Positions 17,020-26,054 of a stretch of DNA of 64,000 nt are shown here, piece after piece (position 1 is the first letter of the stretch; each line of letters starts with the position of its first letter). Source of the DNA: Burkholderia sp. BCC0506 (GTDB lineage Bacteria; Pseudomonadota; Gammaproteobacteria; Burkholderiales; Burkholderiaceae); NCBI RefSeq assembly GCF_902833145.1, contig NZ_CADFEN010000001.1, positions 807,994-871,993 on the forward strand, written 5' to 3'. The notes under the pieces are model-generated. The model was not told the DNA's origin. It ran no database searches and saw only the letters and a list, made by a program, of their open reading frames with translations. The translations under genes were made by a program, and so were the position numbers.

Positions 17020-17656
17020 GCCATCTCCTTTGCAACGTGCGCGCATAACGGGTAAGCGGATAACAGAGCGCGAAATAGATCAGCGCGACGAGGCCGTACA
17101 CGACGAACGGCCGGAACGTCGCGTTCGAGATCGCGATGCCGACCTTGGTCAGCTCGGTGAAGCCGATGATCGACACCAGCGCCGTATCCTTCACGGCCTG
17201 CACGCCGAAGCCGACGGTCGGCGCGATCGCGATGCGCGCGGCCTGCGGCAGGATCACGTGCCGCAACTGCTCGACATAACTCATCGCCAGGCTCGCCGAC
17301 GCCTCCCACTGCCCTTTCGGCACGGCCTCGACGCAGCCGCGCCAGATCTCGGCCAGATACGCGCTGGTGAAGAACGTGAGCCCCGCCGTGGCCGCGACCC
17401 ATGGCGAAACGTCCAGCCCGACGAGCGGCAGGCCGAAGAACACGATGAACAGCTGCATCAGCAACGGCGTGCCCTGGAACACTTCGATATAGAGCTTCGC
17501 GACGCCGCGCAGCGCGGTCGAGCCCGATACGCGCATCACGAGCAGCCCGAGGCCGACGAGACCGCCCGTCACGAACGACACGATCGACAGCACGATCGTC
17601 CAGCGCGCGGCCAGCAACAGGTTCGCGAGAATCTGCCCGAACGTGAAATCGGTCAT
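17006..17656 (-). CDS. Polar amino-acid ABC transporter, permease subunit 2
   Basis: 216 residues with about five membrane segments. The HisM/GlnP-type motif is present: YIEVFQGTPLLMQLFIVFFGLP early, and the EAA loop EASASLAMSYVEQLRHVILPQAARIAIAP, which contacts the ATPase. The gene overlaps its neighbours by 4 bases (upstream permease) and 14 bases (downstream ATPase), a tightly coupled operon. It pairs with the second permease to form the inner-membrane channel. Confidence 0.93.
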   Translation of the reverse strand: MTDFTFGQILANLLLAARWTIVLSIVSFVTGGLVGLGLLVMRVSGSTALRGVAKLYIEVFQGTPLLMQLFIVFFGLPLVGLDVSPWVAATAGLTFFTSAYLAEIWRGCVEAVPKGQWEASASLAMSYVEQLRHVILPQAARIAIAPTVGFGVQAVKDTALVSIIGFTELTKVGIAISNATFRPFVVYGLVALIYFALCYPLTRYARTLQRRWHAAR

Positions 17657-18339
17657 CGCGCACCTCGCATGCGGCGGGAGAACAGACGGCGGCCCATCGC
17701 GCCGAGCGTGGCGCGCAGCAGCAGCGCCATCGCCAGGTACGCGAGCGTGATCACGAAGTACGTCTCGAACGCGCGGAAGTTGCGCGACTGGATGTAACTG
17801 GCCGCATAGGTCAGGTCGGCCACCGAGATCTGCGACACGACCGCCGAACCGAGCATCGTGATCACGATCTGGCTCGACAGCGCGGGAAAGACCTTGGCGA
17901 GCGCCTGCGGCAACACGACGTGGCGCAGCATCTGCGCGCGCGACATCGCCAGCGCGGACGCGGCCTCCAGATGCCCCTTCGGCACGGCGGCCACGCCCGC
18001 GCGCACGATCTCGACCGAGTACGCGCCGAGATTGAGCGTCATCGCGAGGATCGCGGCCGTGTATTCGTCGATGTGCACGCCGAGCGCCGGCAAGCCGAAG
18101 AAGATGAAGAACAGCTGGACGACGAACGGCGTGTTGCGGATCGCCTCGACGTACGCGCCGATCAGCGGGCGCAACCGCACGGCCGCGCGCGCGTCGGCGC
18201 TGTACGCGGCCGCACCGAGCACGCCGAGCGCCACGCCGAGCACGGTCGCGACCGCGGTCAGCGCGAGCGTGATCGCCGCGCCGCTCGCGAACACGCCGAC
18301 GTACTCGGCAAGCTCGCCGAATTGAAGCTGGTAGCTCAT
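17653..18339 (-). CDS. Polar amino-acid ABC transporter, permease subunit 1
   Basis: 228 residues from MSYQLQFGELAEYVGVF; a longer start 17 codons upstream is possible but lies outside the family alignment. About five membrane segments are present, with YVEAIRNTPFVVQLFFIFFGLP and the EAA loop EAASALAMSRAQMLRHVVLPQALAKVFPAL. It is a paralogue of the next permease gene, with which it overlaps by four bases, and the two are expected to heterodimerise. The substrate-binding protein gene lies 89 bases upstream. Confidence 0.93.
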   Translation of the reverse strand: MSYQLQFGELAEYVGVFASGAAITLALTAVATVLGVALGVLGAAAYSADARAAVRLRPLIGAYVEAIRNTPFVVQLFFIFFGLPALGVHIDEYTAAILAMTLNLGAYSVEIVRAGVAAVPKGHLEAASALAMSRAQMLRHVVLPQALAKVFPALSSQIVITMLGSAVVSQISVADLTYAASYIQSRNFRAFETYFVITLAYLAMALLLRATLGAMGRRLFSRRMRGAR

Positions 18340-18428
18340 GGGAAGTCGGTCAAATCTGTTTCGGACAACGACACGCGCCGCGCCGGGCATGCCGGCCGCG
18401 GCGACGCGTCAGGCGATACGGCGATGCA

Positions 18429-19235
18429 TCACAGTCCGGCCGGCAACGGCTGGCCGAGCCACTTCCGCGACATCTCGCCGAGCGTGCCGTCCTGCTTCGC
18501 ATGCGCGATCGCATCGTCGATCTTCGCGAGCAGGCGCGGCTCGTTCTTGTTGACGCCGACGAAGCACGGCGAATTCTTGATCACGAACTTGACCTCGGGG
18601 CGGCGCGGCGGATTCTTCGCGAGAATCGCCGCCGCGACGATGTTGCCGGCCGCGATCAGTTGCACTTGCCCGGACAGGAACGCCTGGATCGTCGCGTTGT
18701 TGTCCTCGAAGCGCTTGATCGTCGCGTTCGGCGCGAGCTGCGACAGCGCGATCTCCTCCAGCGCGCCGCGCGTGGCGCCGACCGTCTTGCCGGACAGGTC
18801 GGCGGGCCCGCTCACCTTCACGTCGGCCGGCCCGAACACGCCCTGGAAATACGGTGCATACGCGCTCGAGAAGTCGATGACCTTCTCGCGCTCCGGCGTC
18901 TTGCCGAGCGACGAAATCACCATGTCGACCTTGTTGGTCGTCAGGTACGGAATCCGGTTCGCACTGTTCACGGGCACCAGCTTCAGCTTGACGCCGAGCG
19001 CCTTGGCGAGCACGCCGGCCATGTCGATGTCGTAGCCCTGCGGCTGCATGTCCGTGCCGACCGAGCCGAACGGCGGATAGTCCTCGGGCACCGCGACGCG
19101 CAGCGCGCCGTTTTTCGCGATGGTGTCGAGCGCATCGGCATGGGCCGGCGCGGCGGCGAACAGCGCCATCACGGGTGCGGCGAGCAACGCAGCCAGCCAG
19201 GTGCGTCGGGGAAACGGTCGGGTCGTCGGGCTCAC
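18429..19235 (-). CDS. Amino-acid ABC transporter, periplasmic substrate-binding protein
   Basis: 268 residues starting with GTG at 19235 (GGAAG eight bases upstream). VSPTTRPFPRRTWLAALLAAPVMALFAAAPAHA is a signal peptide, with a twin-Arg that is probably coincidental. The mature part has the family 3 motifs LRVAVPEDYPPFGSVGTDMQPQGYDIDMA and KVDMVISSLGKTPEREKVIDFS. It captures a polar amino acid or related compound in the periplasm and passes it to the permeases. It is the first gene of the operon, divergent from ansP, so both uptake systems may share a 460-base control region. Confidence 0.93.
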   Translation of the reverse strand: MSPTTRPFPRRTWLAALLAAPVMALFAAAPAHADALDTIAKNGALRVAVPEDYPPFGSVGTDMQPQGYDIDMAGVLAKALGVKLKLVPVNSANRIPYLTTNKVDMVISSLGKTPEREKVIDFSSAYAPYFQGVFGPADVKVSGPADLSGKTVGATRGALEEIALSQLAPNATIKRFEDNNATIQAFLSGQVQLIAAGNIVAAAILAKNPPRRPEVKFVIKNSPCFVGVNKNEPRLLAKIDDAIAHAKQDGTLGEMSRKWLGQPLPAGL

Positions 19236-19697
19236 GGTGAATCTTCCTTGTCTGGTGTGTCGTCGTCGGGCAGCGCGCAACGATTGCGCGGCCGATACCA
19301 CTCCAGCAAAAACCGGGCCATTGCCGTGAAACGCTTGCCGCACCGGCACGAGACGGAAATGCCGGCGCACCGCATTCCCCATTTCGGTGCATGCGCCGGC
19401 GCCGCCGGCAACGGTTGCCCTCGCAGCGCGCGCCGACGCACCAAATTACCTAACCGGTTCACCCGCTGCCGCGTCCCCTATGCACGGATTCGAACAGGCC
19501 CAGTCCAAATTTGCATTCCGTTTGTGACCGGAATTACGGCTGAATACGTTCGCGACGTACCGTACCGTGCCGTTCGCCACGCCCGGCGCTCGTCATCGGG
19601 CGGGGCGCGCTTCATGCCGCGCCCCTCCGGTACCGGTGGTCCCGATCGTCCCGCGATCGGGATGAATTCAATCCCAACCGTGCGCGAGGATACCGTC
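19236..19697. other. Divergent control region between the ABC operon and ansP
   Basis: 462 bases without a credible gene. It contains an AT-richer patch around 19500-19550 and one clear hairpin (19641-19661). The opposing transcription units are both amino-acid uptake systems, so a shared regulator is plausible. I see no riboswitch fold that I can name. Confidence 0.6.
19641..19661. promoter_or_regulatory. Inverted repeat in the ansP leader
   Basis: CCCGATCG (19641-19648) and CGATCGGG (19654-19661) are exact complements around the five bases TCCCG. The element ends 36 bases upstream of the ansP start. It could be an operator dyad or a leader hairpin. Confidence 0.4.
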
Positions 19698-21188
19698 ATG
19701 GCATCGATTCCCGAACCGTCGACAACCGGCGAAACCGACAAACGCAGCTGGCTCGATTCGCACGAAGCCGGCTATCACAAGACCCTCGGCAATCGACAGG
19801 TGCAGATGATCGCGATCGGCGGCGCGATCGGCACCGGCTTGTTTCTCGGGGCCGGCGCCCGGCTGCAGGCCGCCGGCCCGGCGCTCGCGATCGTCTATCT
19901 GGTGTGCGGCGCGTTTTCGTTCCTGATCCTGCGCGCGCTCGGCGAGCTCGTGATGCATCGCCCCAGCAGCGGCAGCTTCGTGTCGTATGCGCGCGAATTC
20001 CTCGGCGAGAAGGCGTCGTTCGTAGCCGGCTGGATGTACTTCCTGAACTGGGCGATGACCGGCATCGTCGACATCACCGCCGTCGCGCTCTACATGCATT
20101 ACTGGGCGCCGTTCGCGGCCGTGCCGCAGTGGATCTTCGCGCTCGTCGCGCTGTGCATCGTCGCGACGATGAACCTGATCGGCGTGAAGTGGTTCGCCGA
20201 GATGGAATTCTGGTTCGCGCTGATCAAGGTGGCCGCGATCGTGCTGTTTCTGGCGATCGGTTCGGTGCTCCTCGGCACGGGCATGCCGGTCGCCGGCCAT
20301 GACACCGGCATGCACCTGATCACCGACAACGGCGGGTTCTTTCCGCACGGGCTGATGCCGGCGCTGGTGCTGGTGCAGGGCGTGGTGTTCGCGTTCGCGG
20401 GCGTCGAACTGGTGGGCACGGCCGCCGGCGAGTGCAAGGATGCGCGCAAGGTGCTGCCGCGCGCGATCAACAACGTGATCTGGCGCATCGCGATCTTCTA
20501 CGTCGCATCGGTCGTGCTGCTGGTCTGCCTGCTGCCGTGGAGCGCGTACAAGGCGGGCCAGAGCCCGTTCGTCACGTTCTTCGGCGCATTGGGCGTGCCG
20601 GGCATCGGCTCGGTGATGAACCTGGTGGTGCTGACGGCCGCGCTGTCGAGCCTGAACTCCGGCCTGTATTCGACGGGACGCGTGCTGCGCTCGCTGTCGA
20701 TGGGCGGTTCGGCCCCCGCGTTCCTCGCTCGGATGAGCGCGCAATCCGTCCCGTACGCGGGCATTCTGGTGACGGTCGCGATCTATGTGGTCGGCGTGCT
20801 GCTCAACTATCTCGTGCCGTCGAGCGTGTTCGAGATCGTGCTGAACATCGCGTCGCTCGGCATCATCAGCACATGGGGTTTCATCGTCGTGTGCCAGATG
20901 AAGTTCCGCGCCGCGGTCAGGCGCGGCGAGGTGGAAGACGTTTCGTTCAGGATGCCGGGCGCGCCCGTGACGTCGTGGCTCACGCTGCTGTTCCTGCTCG
21001 GCGTGCTGGTGTTGATGGCCTTCGACTACCCGAACGGGACGTGGACGATTGCATCGATCCCGCTGGTCGCGCTGCTGCTCGTGGCCGGCTGGAAGTGGCT
21101 GAGCCGTCGTGCGCGCCGCGCGTTGCTCAAGCCGACGATTCCGTCGGTCACGCTCACGCAGAACGTGCTCGAGAAGGGCGAGAACTGA
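19698..21188 (+). CDS. ansP: L-asparagine permease, amino acid-polyamine-organocation superfamily
   Basis: 496 residues with about 12 membrane segments. The sequence follows enterobacterial AnsP almost throughout: WLDSHEAGYHKTLGNRQVQM near the N-terminus, GGAIGTGLFLGAGARLQAAGP, HRPSSGSFVSYAREFLGEKA, HLITDNGGFFPHGLMPALVL, and FDYPNGTWTIASIPL near the end. It imports L-asparagine by proton symport at the inner membrane. The start at 19698 has GAGGA eight bases upstream; the open frame upstream is shadow coding of the divergent region. The length equals the usual ~495-500 residues. No asparaginase gene is adjacent. Confidence 0.93.
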   Translation: MASIPEPSTTGETDKRSWLDSHEAGYHKTLGNRQVQMIAIGGAIGTGLFLGAGARLQAAGPALAIVYLVCGAFSFLILRALGELVMHRPSSGSFVSYAREFLGEKASFVAGWMYFLNWAMTGIVDITAVALYMHYWAPFAAVPQWIFALVALCIVATMNLIGVKWFAEMEFWFALIKVAAIVLFLAIGSVLLGTGMPVAGHDTGMHLITDNGGFFPHGLMPALVLVQGVVFAFAGVELVGTAAGECKDARKVLPRAINNVIWRIAIFYVASVVLLVCLLPWSAYKAGQSPFVTFFGALGVPGIGSVMNLVVLTAALSSLNSGLYSTGRVLRSLSMGGSAPAFLARMSAQSVPYAGILVTVAIYVVGVLLNYLVPSSVFEIVLNIASLGIISTWGFIVVCQMKFRAAVRRGEVEDVSFRMPGAPVTSWLTLLFLLGVLVLMAFDYPNGTWTIASIPLVALLLVAGWKWLSRRARRALLKPTIPSVTLTQNVLEKGEN

Positions 21189-21256
21189 ATCGCGGCGGCA
21201 TGCGTGCCGTTGATCGATCCGCCGCCGGCAGCGCGGGCGGCGGTCGATCGCCGCGT

Positions 21257-21562
21257 TCAGTGATGCTCATACAGCTGCTGCGTGTCGAGCGACGCGAACG
21301 ACGAAGTCGCGGGCTTTGCAGCGTCGGTCGGCCGTGCGGCGGCCGATTGCGCCTGCTGCGCGGCGACCTTCGCCTCGGCGGCCTGGATGTCCTCGGGATA
21401 GTACGGATCGGTGCCGATCGGCCGATAACCGGCTTGTTCGACACGGACGAGATCGGCGCGCACGTCGGCGCGCGTGAGCTCATGGTCCGTGGTTTGCGCA
21501 AATGCGACGATCGGTGCGCTCAGCGCACAGGACAGCAGGACTGCACGAATCAGGTTGTTCAT
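21257..21562 (-). CDS. DUF4148 small secreted protein, copy 2
   Basis: 101 residues from ATG 21562, preceded by GAGAGGTGAAC. The signal peptide MNNLIRAVLLSCALSAPIVAFA is nearly identical to that of copy 1. The signature TRADVRADLVRVEQAGYRP is the canonical DUF4148 form with the ExAGY ending that copy 1 has lost. YYPEDIQAAEAKVAAQQAQ follows, then a disordered tail ending QQLYEHH. It converges on ansP. Its upstream ~140 bases match copy 1. Periplasmic, function unknown. Confidence 0.85.
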   Translation of the reverse strand: MNNLIRAVLLSCALSAPIVAFAQTTDHELTRADVRADLVRVEQAGYRPIGTDPYYPEDIQAAEAKVAAQQAQSAAARPTDAAKPATSSFASLDTQQLYEHH

Positions 21563-21706
21563 GATGTTCACCTCTCAAGATGGCATGTTCGCGTCCGCCG
21601 ATCAGGCCGGACATCCGCTCCGCATCGATGCGATGAAGAGTTGGATTCATTCTGCGATTCACGCGCTTTCCTGAAGGTGAGGCTTCGATTACGGTTTTGT
21701 CATCCG
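21446..21706 (-). repeat. Duplicated segment, copy B (DUF4148 5' part plus upstream region)
   Basis: The partner of 15980-16239. Identity is highest across the ribosome-binding site and the ~130 bases upstream, including runs such as GTTCGCGTCCGCCGATCAGG. The non-coding part is conserved at least as well as the coding part, which suggests selection on regulation or a recent duplication or conversion. Confidence 0.85.
21687..21704. promoter_or_regulatory. 18-bp palindromic operator candidate, DUF4148 copy 2
   Basis: GATTACGGTTTTGTCATC differs from the copy at 16221 by one base. It lies 125 bases upstream of the DUF4148 start at 21562, the same spacing as copy 1. Confidence 0.6.
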
Positions 21707-21773
21707 GGCGCCGGCGCACGTCGGGCACGGCGCGGGCGCGCGGCGCGGCCCGTCTGCGACGCGAGCGTCGCGT

Positions 21774-22241
21774 TCACGCAGACGTGTCGAGCGGCCGCAC
21801 TTCCGGAATCATCGCGGCCTGGCCGCGCACGATTCCGTCTGCGTCGATGAGTTGCCACACGGTCGCGCGCTCGATCCAGAACCGCTTGCCGGACTTCGTC
21901 ACACGCACGCCGCGGTATCCGGACACGAAGCCGTCCCGCGTCACCTTCTCGAGGAACGACTGGCGCTCGCGGCGCTCCATCGGTTCCGCCGACAGCCGGG
22001 ACGGCAACGCCGTCAGTTCATCCCAGTCGTATTCGAAAATCGCCTGCGCGCGCTTGTTGCCGTACACGAACACCGGATCGGCCGACGTGTCGTGCGCGAG
22101 AATGCCGAACGGCGCCGTGCCGTACAGCCACGCGGCGCCGTCGGATGCGTTCATGCCGTCGGGCACGAGGGGGCGGTTCAGCAGACGGCGGTAGGAGTCG
22201 GCAAGAAGAAGGAAGAAGTTTGCATCGGTGCGCAACGACAT
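21774..22241 (-). CDS. MEKHLA domain protein
   Basis: 155 residues from MSLRTDANFFLLLADSYRRLL. The MEKHLA pattern is recognisable: a helical lead-in, then DGAAWLYGTAPFGILAHDTSADPVFVYGNKRAQAIFEYDWDEL, close to a PAS fold, and LPSRLSAEPMERRERQSFLEKVTRDGFVSGYRGVRVTKSGKRFWIERATVW. It is a soluble stand-alone PAS-like sensor module without an attached output domain. Bacterial stand-alone versions are uncharacterised as far as I know. No partner is adjacent. Confidence 0.8.
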   Translation of the reverse strand: MSLRTDANFFLLLADSYRRLLNRPLVPDGMNASDGAAWLYGTAPFGILAHDTSADPVFVYGNKRAQAIFEYDWDELTALPSRLSAEPMERRERQSFLEKVTRDGFVSGYRGVRVTKSGKRFWIERATVWQLIDADGIVRGQAAMIPEVRPLDTSA

Positions 22242-22423
22242 CGATCGGGCTCCTGATATCGGCAACAGTCAATGAGCGACGGCTCACGGTCCAACATTAT
22301 AGGGATGAAGCGGCGCGGCCAAGGCTGATCGATCGTCACGGCACCGCAATAAACAACGCGCGGCATCGTGCACGCACGCCGACGGCGGACGCGCGATCGC
22401 CCCGCTCGTCGTCATGTTTCGCT

Positions 22424-22693
22424 TCAGGTGCGCGGCAACAGCAGCACGACGGCCACCGCCACGAGGGCCGGCACGCCGAATGCGATCGCGAGGATCGGCA
22501 ACTCCTCGCGCACGCCGTATCCGGCTCGATACACGCCCACCCACAGATTGACCAGCGAGATGCCGAGCCAGACCGGCACGAACGATTTCGCGGCGAACGC
22601 GACCGATGCCGCCTGCCCGCCCCACAACTGCCCGAACAACAGGAACACGGCCAGCAACAGCATGCCGGCGACGATCGTCCAGAGCGTATGCAT
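22424..22693 (-). CDS. Small inner-membrane protein, three predicted helices
   Basis: 89 residues from MHTLWTIVAGMLLLAVFLLFGQLWGG. Hydrophobic segments lie at about 2-22, 35-52 and 63-86, with a short basic loop between. The longer frame starting at 22774 adds only arginine-rich shadow sequence. It resembles conserved hypothetical membrane proteins of Burkholderia, and I cannot assign a function. It is isolated from its neighbours by ~150-base gaps. Confidence 0.6.
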   Translation of the reverse strand: MHTLWTIVAGMLLLAVFLLFGQLWGGQAASVAFAAKSFVPVWLGISLVNLWVGVYRAGYGVREELPILAIAFGVPALVAVAVVLLLPRT

Positions 22694-22844
22694 TGTTTCC
22701 GCCTGATGCGAAGACGCCGGGCATCCTGCCGATGTCCTTTTCCGCATCAGGCGGAAAACCGTCGAACATCGCATCGGGAACGCTCATCAGCATCGATCGG
22801 GGGTTGCTCGGCGCCCGAAGCGGCATCACCTCGGCCCGTCGAGA

Positions 22845-23324
22845 TCAGAGCCCTAACTCGGTCAATCCTGAATGGTCGTCCGGACGTCGACCCAGCGGCC
22901 AGTGGAATTTTCGATCGGCCTCTCTGATCGGCAGGTCGTTGATGCTTGCATGTCGATAGTGCATCAGGCCATCCGGATCGAACAGCCAGTTTTCATTGCC
23001 GTATGAACGAAACCAGTTATTGGCATCATCCCTCCATTCATAGGCAAAACGTACCGCGATACGGTCATCCGAGAAGGCCCAGAGTTCCTTAATCAGCCGA
23101 TAATCAAGCTCGCGCCGCCATTTGCGCTCGAGGAACGCGCGAACTTCAGCTCGACCGGAAATGAATTCCGCGCGATTTCGCCATACCGTATCGATCGAGT
23201 AAACGAGAGCAACCTTGTCGGGATCGCGCGAATTCCATCCATCCTCGGCAGCGCGGATCTTCGCAACCGCCGACTCGTGCGTGAACGGCGGAACCAGCGG
23301 CAGTTTTGCATTATCTTTCGGCAT
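22845..23324 (-). CDS. DUF1348 / NTF2-like fold protein
   Basis: 159 residues. [47 protein letters not shown] is the DUF1348 opening, followed by [28 protein letters not shown] and the C-terminal [15 protein letters not shown] with WPLGRRPDD. The fold is an NTF2-like cone used by SnoaL-type cyclases, isomerases and many uncharacterised proteins. It is cytoplasmic, with no signal peptide. The surrounding DNA is slightly less GC-rich than the flanks. No partner gene indicates a substrate. Confidence 0.88.
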   Translation of the reverse strand: MPKDNAKLPLVPPFTHESAVAKIRAAEDGWNSRDPDKVALVYSIDTVWRNRAEFISGRAEVRAFLERKWRRELDYRLIKELWAFSDDRIAVRFAYEWRDDANNWFRSYGNENWLFDPDGLMHYRHASINDLPIREADRKFHWPLGRRPDDHSGLTELGL

Positions 23325-23426
23325 TTTTCAATCCACCCGGAATCGAATTGAACCATCACCACGCGCGATCTCGAGTACCGCCGCATCGGTCTCGGCGGAC
23401 TTTCAGCGCGGTGACCAACGACCTCG

Positions 23427-23870
23427 TCAGTGATGCGCGTATTCCGTGCGCGCGATCGGTGTCGCTCGCACTTTCGAATACTGAAACGCGGGCATGGCTT
23501 TGAGCGCATCCCGCGTCGCGCCGGCCCAGACGAGCTTGCCGCCGATGAAGTCGATCTGCGTGACAGGGACCGCAACGTCGTGCGCGGACACGCCAAGGAA
23601 CTCATGCGCCGCGACGATCGCGAATGAAACGGCATCGTCGGGTGTGACGATGATGTCGTGCAGCACCCCTACCTTCTCGCCGCGGTCGTTGTAGATGGCT
23701 TTGCCGAGCAGGCTCTTTTTTGCGCTCCAGCCGTTCACCACGAGACTGGCCTGTTCGACGCTCACGCCGACCACCTGCGTGCCGGCGATCTGTGCGTCGG
23801 CACGCATCGCGCCCGATCCAAGCGATGCGGCAACAAGCGCTGCGGCGATCCATTTCGATGTTTTCATCAT
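23427..23870 (-). CDS. Exported PRC-barrel domain protein
   Basis: 147 residues with a signal peptide (MMKTSKWIAAALVAASLGSGAMRADA). The mature region has the PRC-barrel pattern: LLGKAIYNDRGEKVGVLHDIIVTPDDAVSFAIVAAHEFLG, then VAVPVTQIDFIGGKLVWAGAT. PRC barrels are small beta domains found in the photosynthetic reaction centre H subunit, RimM and many envelope stress proteins. GGAGC lies just upstream of the start. The location is predicted to be periplasmic; function unknown. Confidence 0.85.
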   Translation of the reverse strand: MMKTSKWIAAALVAASLGSGAMRADAQIAGTQVVGVSVEQASLVVNGWSAKKSLLGKAIYNDRGEKVGVLHDIIVTPDDAVSFAIVAAHEFLGVSAHDVAVPVTQIDFIGGKLVWAGATRDALKAMPAFQYSKVRATPIARTEYAHH

Positions 23871-24465
23871 TCGCTCCAGTCAGTTCGGAAATCGCGGCAA
23901 CTCCGGTCCTCATGGGCCGACACGATCGCCGCAGTCCGTCAAGCACGTACCCGAACCGTACGTCCTCGGACACGAAGGCATATTGCCGTCCTTCTCACAC
24001 CGCGATGTCGAAATTGGCGACGCGTTTTCGAATTCGCACGACAGTGCGCGCCGGATTCTTCATTCAGCGCGAGCGACTCGCCGATCTCGTGCATTTCTGG
24101 AAAATCTGCCGGCGCTCGACGAATAAAGTAGGGACGACGCCGCGGAGTGGAAATCGGCGTTCCCTTTCACCTGAACCAGAGGAACCCGAGTCATGGAGAT
24201 CGATACAAGCAACGTGACGGAACGCGAGCGCCGCCTGCTGTCTGCTTGGTTCGCGGTCTGCCCGCGCGAGTACGACCGAAATTTCCTGTCGATGATGGGT
24301 GGAATTTGACCAACGTAGGGTCGGCCGTCCGACGCATCAATCGATTTTCCGTCGCTGCAACGAATAGGCAATCCGGCGACGCGCGGCCGTGCATGCGGCC
24401 GGAAACCACCATTGCGAACGTGCTTCATTCGCGCCCCGGAAACCCGACTTCGTCTCCTTTGCCCA
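23871..24465. other. Long gene-poor region with a 38-codon reading frame
   Basis: About 595 bases between the divergent PRC-barrel and MocR genes, noticeably less GC-rich than average. The only start-to-stop frame with normal-looking codons is 24193-24309 (+), encoding MEIDTSNVTERERRLLSAWF followed by 18 more residues. It has no obvious ribosome-binding site and no family I know. The region probably contains both promoters and perhaps the eroded start of a lost gene. Confidence 0.5.
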
Positions 24466-25890
24466 GTGAACCTCTACAAGAAACTTTCAGACGACATTGA
24501 ACGGCTGATTCTTCAAGGTGTGTACCAGCACGGCGACAGGGTGCCGTCGGTCCGCCAAGCGAGCCAACAGCACAGGATGAGCATCACGACCGTGCTGCAC
24601 GCTTACCGTCTGCTCGAAAATCGCGGTTTGTTGGAAAGCCGGCCACAGTCAGGCTATTTCGTGCGCCTGCATGCCGATGGCGGGGATCGACACATGCGCG
24701 GACATCCGCCTTCGACGCCGCGACCGAGTTCGTCTCCCGTCGACGTCGGCCGGCTGGTGTTTTCAACGCTGCGCTCGCTGGGCACCGACGATGCCGTGCC
24801 GTTGGGCTCTCCCTACCCCGCACCGGACCTTTTCCCGTTCGAGAAGCTGAATCGCTATGCATATGCCGCGGGCCGGGACAAGTCGCCATGGGACGTGGCG
24901 GACGGGCTGCCGCCCGGCCATCCGCGTCTTGTACGACAGATCGCGCGTCGTCATCTGGAAAACGGCATGCCGGTTGATGCGAATGAAATCGTCGTGACGG
25001 TCGGCGCAACGGAGGCACTCAATCTGTGCTTGCAGGCAGTTGCAAAGCCGGGCGATGTCATCGCGGTGGAATCCCCGACTGCTTGTTCAATGCTGCATGC
25101 CATCGAGCGGATGGGAATGGTAGCGATCGAAGTGCCGACACATCCCGAGTACGGGATCGACATTGCAGCGCTCACCGAGATCGCGAAATCGCGGACGATC
25201 GCCGCCTGCATCGTGATGCCGAATTTCCAGAACCCGCTCGGCTTCCAAATGCCGGACGCGCGCAAGCGCGAACTCGTGGGATTTGCCGAAAAGACCGGCA
25301 TTCCGATCATCGAGAACGGCGTGTATAACGAACTGTATTTCGGAAATACGCATCCCAGCACGCTGAAGTCGTACGACAGAAATGGGTTGGTTCTGCATTG
25401 CACGTCGTTCTCGAAGAGCCTGACCGCTGCGTACCGGATCGGCTGGGTGCTGCCGGGCCGATACCGCGATCAGGTGGAAAACCTGAAATTCCTGAACACG
25501 CTCTCGACGCCGTCTCTGCCGCAGCTCGCGATCGCGGCGTTTCTGGAGCGCGACGGGTACGAGCATCACCTGCGGCGCTTGCGCAAGGTCTACGCGCAAC
25601 AGGCGAACCTGATGCGCGCGATCGTGTCGCGGTTCTTTCCGGAAGGCACGCGGATTTCGAACCCGGCGGGAGGCTATGTACTTTGGGTCGAATTGCCGGC
25701 GAAGATCGACGTGATGCGACTCTATCGACTCGCGCTGGAGCACCGTATCACGATCGGGCCCGGGCACATGTTCTCGGCGTCGGACAGGTACAGGCAATTT
25801 ATCCGGCTGAACTACAGCAGCGCGTGGTCGGCCGCGATCGAGCAAGCCGTCATCACCGTTGGCAGGTTGGCTGCGTGCTGCACGCGTTGA
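24466..25890 (+). CDS. MocR-type regulator: GntR DNA-binding domain fused to a class I aminotransferase fold
   Basis: 474 residues from GTG 24466; a TTG 18 codons upstream is possible. Residues 1-70 are a GntR winged helix (LYKKLSDDIERLILQGVYQHGDRVPSVRQ, then TTVLHAYRLLENRGLLESRPQSGYFV). From ~110 on it is an aminotransferase fold: NEIVVTVGATEALNLCLQAV, MPNFQNPLGFQMP, and TSFSKSLTAAYRIGW with the PLP lysine at about residue 317. MocR proteins use PLP chemistry to sense amino acids or vitamin B6 and regulate nearby genes. No PLP or GABA gene flanks it, so the target is unknown; the 600-base upstream region suggests self-control. Confidence 0.9.
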   Translation: MNLYKKLSDDIERLILQGVYQHGDRVPSVRQASQQHRMSITTVLHAYRLLENRGLLESRPQSGYFVRLHADGGDRHMRGHPPSTPRPSSSPVDVGRLVFSTLRSLGTDDAVPLGSPYPAPDLFPFEKLNRYAYAAGRDKSPWDVADGLPPGHPRLVRQIARRHLENGMPVDANEIVVTVGATEALNLCLQAVAKPGDVIAVESPTACSMLHAIERMGMVAIEVPTHPEYGIDIAALTEIAKSRTIAACIVMPNFQNPLGFQMPDARKRELVGFAEKTGIPIIENGVYNELYFGNTHPSTLKSYDRNGLVLHCTSFSKSLTAAYRIGWVLPGRYRDQVENLKFLNTLSTPSLPQLAIAAFLERDGYEHHLRRLRKVYAQQANLMRAIVSRFFPEGTRISNPAGGYVLWVELPAKIDVMRLYRLALEHRITIGPGHMFSASDRYRQFIRLNYSSAWSAAIEQAVITVGRLAACCTR

Positions 25891-26054
25891 CCGGGCGGCA
25901 GCCCGGGCCGGCGCCAGGATCGCGCGGCGCCTTTTTGAGACGATCGTTCGATTCCCGATTTGGACATAAAATGCAGGCGCGTTCGTACCGAGCCGTTGAA
26001 CGGAAACATCGGGCGCGTAGGCTTCTATTCGGGATTTCACGGGCGGAGGGCGAT

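Noticed and set aside
24147-24500. 117-codon plus-strand frame upstream of the MocR gene
   Set aside because: It overlaps the MocR start, uses a poor start codon and has an irregular composition. The MocR frame is clearly the real one.
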